This document shows positions 59,786 through 64,000 of a stretch of DNA of 64,000 bases, piece after piece (the first letter of the stretch is position 1; each line of letters begins with the position of its first letter). The position numbers were made by a program, and so were the translations under genes. The stretch lies in the NCBI GenBank assembly GCA_022495005.1, contig JAGYXB010001603.1, positions 930,001 to 994,000 on the forward strand, in the 5' to 3' direction. The DNA comes from Rhyacophila brunnea (Eukaryota; Arthropoda; Insecta; Trichoptera; Rhyacophilidae). The notes under the pieces are model-generated. The model worked only from the letters and a program-made list of their open reading frames with translations. It was not told the DNA's origin and ran no database searches.

Positions 59786-61860
59786 GCATCTAGAAAACTT
59801 AAAGTCTTTGAAATGGTGTTAGAAAGACAATGTTTCTAATATCAAAGTGATATTGAGGATGAAAAAGAAAAGACTTGGAGAGTAAACTCTACCAAATGAC
59901 ATACCTGATATGATACAAGTAACTGATATGCAAAATTATATTATATTTTAGAATATTATGAATCAATTTAGCAACTTTTATATCATTATCGATAATAAAT
60001 TTAGTGCAAAAATGTAATTATAAAATTGTTTTATTTTTTAAATATGTATGCGAGATAGATATAGCTATAGGTTACAAACATTAGTCACTTTATATTTACC
60101 TTTTGTAATTGTACTATTAAATCTATAAAATGGGTATATATGCTTGATGGTCTACGTCATAAATAATATTATATGAATCACGCCATGTTCGGATCGTACG
60201 CCGAAAGTCGGATTTATTTCATTATTAATTAAAAGATTTATTTCATTCCATCTTATTCATATGAAACCGTCGACAAGCAAAGATCTCGGTAGACATTTTC
60301 TCCATCTGCAAAAAACATAACATATGAACTGTTAATAGTGTGATTTTTAATCTTTTATAGTGTGCGACTGTTTGAAGAATGGTAATTAAAACGGATTAGT
60401 GATAATACAAAGCATCAAAAAAGATTGATTAACTAAAATAAAGTAATCAGGTAGGTAACATGTTTAATAACAACTAGAACGCCTTAGATTATATCAAACA
60501 AATAAATATGAAATCACAGGCATTCTCGCAATAACCTCTAAACTAACCACGCAACTAATGTAGACTAAGAAAACAATAAATTAACACTTGAATAATATAT
60601 ACAAAACACACAGAATACTACTACAGTAATAAATAACATAATATTGTACTTACAGATAGTGTTTCTTATTCCTGATATAAAACACAATTCCTTCGTTAGG
60701 TATCTTGCAATTTGCTATCAACATAATCTGACAGCAGAGAGGTTTTTCTATTAGTCTATGGCCAAAAATACGGATTTACTTGGCCGGCTAAAAAAAAGAT
60801 TTTAATATAGCAAGAACATTTTGAATATGCGACAAATAAATAAAAGTATATATAATATAGTTGTTAAAAAAATCTGTGTACATTATAAAATATATTTAAT
60901 ATTATAAATACATATATTTTTTAACTTCATGTTATAATTTGTAAACGACGAAGCACGTCAGCTAATACGCATAGTAAATGTTTAAACTTTGGTAATCAAA
61001 TTCGAATGTGACAGAAAGAGAAAGAAAAACTTTTTAATCATATTAGCATGCGTAAAAGAGATGTAACATAATATCACTTTCACTTTAAAAATCATACCTA
61101 GTATTCAATGTCATAGTTCAACTTTAAATGAAAAAACAGAAACTCTAGGTAAGCATGTGTGCCCTTAATAAAATAATTTGGAAATTTAAATTGTAATTAG
61201 ACACCTATACCAATTTTCACGGAATTAATCGATAATATATCTAAGTACACATTGATGCCAAAAATATCATCAATATTAATTATTCAGAGAGAATTATAAT
61301 TTTATGTTATAACTTATAATACCCGTAAATGCTTCCCTGAAAGTACAGATTTATCATAATATTGTAAGTATATCTTATAAGTTTATTATCATTTATTTTC
61401 ATGAAAACCATATTCATAATTCAACACTTTCTTTTTGATTTATTTAATCGTTAGGTATGTAACATTTTGTACCTATGTCATTGCCAGTTTAAGCTTCATA
61501 TAAAAAGCATAGTAATAAAGATAAAAATGTATTTCATAAATAGTTCACAAAAAGTAAATACTAAGCGATTTTTCTGCGCCAATTGAATTCCCCTGAAAAA
61601 ATAGTAACAGGTCTCTCTATGAGGGTGCAATAAATTTACAAGCGACGATTATTTTTATGATAGCGTAACGTTTCCCGATTAGATAAATTTCAATACGTAT
61701 CACCTGTTTTTTAACAGTTTATCAACCTCTGATAGCGTAGTTACGGCTGCTTCGAGTTATTTTATTGGCAATGTTATTATTTTACAAAAATATATTCCAG
61801 CATGTACGAATGTATACCATTTAAATTATTAGATAAACTATAGGCATGTAGGTACGTGTA
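59786..61860. other. AT-rich non-coding stretch
   Basis: No gene, RNA or transposon end recognised. Confidence 0.5.
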
Positions 61861-62103
61861 ATGCCGTGTCGACACTGGCAACAAGTTGCGGGCAAATTCA
61901 TAAAATTTTACGATAATTATCATAATTATCGTAAAATCTAATGCCGGGTCCACACTGGCAACATGTCGCCGGCAACCTCGTTAAATTTTACGATAATTAT
62001 CATACTTATCGTAAAATTTAACGAGGTTGCTGGCGACATGTTGCCAGTGTGGACCCGGCATTACGAGGTTGCCAGCAACTTGTTGTTAGTGTGGACCCGG
62101 CAT
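61861..62103. mobile_element. Palindromic MITE (family D, copy 2, interrupted)
   Basis: The outer element starts ATGCCGTGTCGACACTGGCA and ends GTGTGGACCCGGCAT. Its right arm is interrupted at about 61,940 by a second copy of the same family and resumes with CGAGGTTGCCAGCAACTTG. The outer arms are more diverged from each other than those of the inner copy, as expected for an older insertion. Confidence 0.75.
61941..62061. mobile_element. Palindromic MITE (family D, copy 3, nested)
   Basis: A 121-bp foldback: ATGCCGGGTCCACACTGGCA to CCTCGTTAAATTTTACGATA, then the near-perfect reverse complement. It is inserted into the right arm of the outer copy. Flanking bases are TA on both sides (or TAA and TTA, depending on where the end is set). 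Nearly identical in its outer arms to 39,837-39,935 but with a longer centre. Confidence 0.8.
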
Positions 62104-62386
62104 ATATATAAAGTATGGAATAACATTCCTATCGACAATAGTCGTGAACGCTAGCCGTAAAATGAAGATAAATGATTATGATAAATGAAAAGAATAACAA
62201 TACACAAAGTAGCTAAGTCTGCTGTATAAATTAACGCGCGTCATTTTGTTATATTACATTCAGCTTAATTCAGAGTGTCTATGTTTTTTTCAGTTCAACA
62301 AACATAATATTTTCATATCTATTATTTAAAAGTGTCGCTATTTCTCATATTTAATTTGAATACTTCGACCTAGATCAATTCGCGCA

Positions 62387-62621
62387 TAGGGCTCGAAATG
62401 GACTGGAGCGCACCGGAGCACCGTTCCGGTTCGTGAACTCGGTAAAATTATCGCTCCGTCTCGTGGAAAAAAATAATTTGACCGTTTGAGCTAGATTGGC
62501 CATACAACAAAAAATCTAACACGTATTATTATAAAATACATATAAAATTTGACACTTATGTTAAAATTTTCAGAAAATTGTCGAGCGCTCCGGTTCGTAA
62601 ACTTTTCCATTTCGAGCGATA
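62387..62621. mobile_element. hAT-like MITE
   Basis: TAGGGCTCGAAATGG at the left and, read inward, TATCGCTCGAAATGG at the right form 15-bp terminal inverted repeats with two mismatches. A GTTCCGGTTCGTGAAC-type word near the left is mirrored by CTCCGGTTCGTAAAC near the right. The flanking octamers TTCGCGCA and TTCGTGGC share only 5 of 8 bases, so the duplication is decayed or the borders slightly off. 235 bp, non-coding. Confidence 0.55.
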
Positions 62622-62879
62622 TTCGTGGCAAAGTCATTGTAGATAAGTAGGTATTATGTTTAAAAGCGTCTAAAGATTATTTTTACGATCACGGTACACA
62701 TTAAATAATCGCTTGGTATCGAATCTTCATAAAACCTTTATAACACATATGTACAGTTAATATTATACTGGTTAAACGTTAAACCATGTACTAGAACTAG
62801 AGATATTAAGTGTCTAATATACTCGAAAAATAGCTTATACGTTTATTTTTATAATATAATAAGAGGTTTAGGGTTCCAA

Positions 62880-63150
62880 TTGCATAGACGCCGAGCATGT
62901 CACTTCAGCCCGGTTAGAATATCAATCAATGTGAATGTGAAAGTGTTCCCGGAGCGTTGCGGCGCCTTGACGCAGTGACGCGAGCGAAAGTGACGCCATC
63001 GTCATCCGCCGCAGCCTGATAGACGGCGGTGACAGCTGGCGGATGGCGAAGCCTTCAGAGGGACTTCTGTAAGCAATAACGCCTACTACCTACATACAGC
63101 TCCTGCGAGATTTAAGTCGCAGCGACAAGAACGCTTCGAACATATTTAGG
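62880..63150. promoter_or_regulatory. GC-rich island with TALE-type sites
   Basis: A CpG-rich block (CGGAGCGTTGCGGCGCCTTG, GACGCCATCGTCATCCGCC) including ATCAATCAATGTGAATGTGA, GATAGACGG and GGTGACAGCTGGCGG. TGACAG and ATCAATCA-like words are typical of Homothorax/Extradenticle sites, and CAGCTG is an E-box. No open frame with protein character. A developmental enhancer is the favoured inference. Confidence 0.4.
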
Positions 63151-63681
63151 GTCTACTAAAGTTTGCTATCTCGGTATTCGAGATTACATTTATTTATTTA
63201 TTATAAATAAAATAATGTGTTTTTTTTAAATGAGCTTCAATAAAGTTTCTAAATAAAATAAAAATTAAATAATCTATGGAAATTTGAATATACTTTTTTA
63301 CAGTATAATACAAATAATGAATTTTAAAGTACCTACTCATCATTGAACTAATTTATTTTAAGAATATAGGCTGCCTGATTAATAGCGTTTTATTTCCGCA
63401 TATGTACATAAAACTTAACAGTCACAATTACTTGTCATTGTAATAATATAGATTGTAGTTTGAATATGGTTTTGAGATTTTCCAAAAAAACAGTGTTGAA
63501 TCAAGCATAGTTGCCCAAGTTCCTACATATAATATATTTTCTAATGATTCTGGGAACACCAATATTTTTTACACTATAAAACTTCTCCTTGTCTTACTTA
63601 CTTACCTAAATATTAAAAAAAACTCTTCAAATGGGAAAAAATTTAAATATTTTTCACATTTGAAGAAAATGTATGGGTTAA
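63151..63681. other. AT-rich non-coding stretch
   Basis: Nothing recognisable. Confidence 0.5.
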
Positions 63682-63871
63682 TTCATAATATTAATAAATC
63701 TATATGTAAGCACTACAATGTATTTAACATTATTAAAAATGTGAGTTTTAGTCGATAATAATATACCTACGTATCTAATTACGTATGTATATTATTATCG
63801 ACTAAAACTCACATTTTTAATAATTTTAAATACATTGTAGTACTTACATATAGATTTATTAATATTATGAA
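63682..63871. repeat. Near-perfect hairpin with 92-bp arms
   Basis: The left arm 63,682-63,773 starts TTCATAATATTAATAAATC and the right arm 63,780-63,871 is its reverse complement with only about four mismatches; TCTAAT forms the loop. AT-rich throughout, no coding capacity. It could be a foldback MITE or, if transcribed, a hairpin RNA feeding the siRNA pathway. No target duplication is evident. Confidence 0.85.
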
Positions 63872-63939
63872 GAAACGCATTTATTAAATTATTACTTGTA
63901 TATAGCAAGGTGTTTATTCGACAAGAATTAATTGAGCGC

Positions 63940-64000
63940 TTAAGGGGGGACATGCTCGTCGAAGGTCAAAATTGAGTTTTTATTGTATTTTCAAACCATG
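63940..64000 (+). repeat. Repeat family A, copy A4 (cut by the window edge)
   Basis: Begins TTAAGGGGGGACATGCTCGT and is identical to 40,027-40,087 for all 61 visible bases. It continues beyond the window. The identity implies a young family or recent duplication. Confidence 0.85.

Overview
The window looks like nuclear DNA of an insect, probably a hemipteran and most likely an aphid. It is strongly AT-rich, full of TAGGTACCTAC-type motifs, and packed with broken transposons but almost no host coding sequence. The aphid assignment is an inference from composition and transposon content; no ribosomal, mitochondrial or housekeeping gene is present to confirm it. I find no bacterial operons, CRISPR arrays or rRNA genes.

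The only substantial coding unit is at 54,993-57,814 on the + strand. It is a Mutator-like transposase (PF20700 type) with a predicted short, basic first exon and one in-frame intron. It is followed in the same orientation by a YqaJ-type PD-(D/E)xK exonuclease module that needs three frame changes to be read through. Together they look like one decayed autonomous transposon that paired a cut-and-paste transposase with a phage-type recombination nuclease. A possible host exon (57,982-58,127, - strand) lies just downstream.

The rest of the transposon content is relics and non-autonomous elements. Three hAT-type elements have 8-bp target duplications (25,315-25,776; 30,261-30,663; 32,827-33,440), and several further hAT ends are present. 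There is a palindromic MITE with one simple copy and one copy nested in another (39,837-39,935; 61,861-62,103). Other families are a TTAA-bordered repeat with five copies or fragments (A), a CACTGCCAG-ended repeat with two copies (B), and a CATCTTCTTGGCTACG-ended MITE with two copies (E). There are also tRNA-related SINE-like pieces, a Tc1/mariner-superfamily transposase relic (35,817-36,580), and at least five C-terminal fragments of non-LTR retrotransposon reverse transcriptases. A near-perfect hairpin with 92-bp arms sits at 63,682-63,871.

Between the transposons, islands of roughly 100-460 bp are much richer in G+C and CpG than the surrounding DNA. Two look like promoters: 3,049-3,119 has ETS, CACGTG and E2F-type sites, and 24,688-24,734 has an E2F site and GC boxes. 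The others resemble conserved regulatory elements spread through the introns or flanks of a large gene whose coding exons are mostly outside the window. That interpretation is inference; cross-species alignment would decide it.
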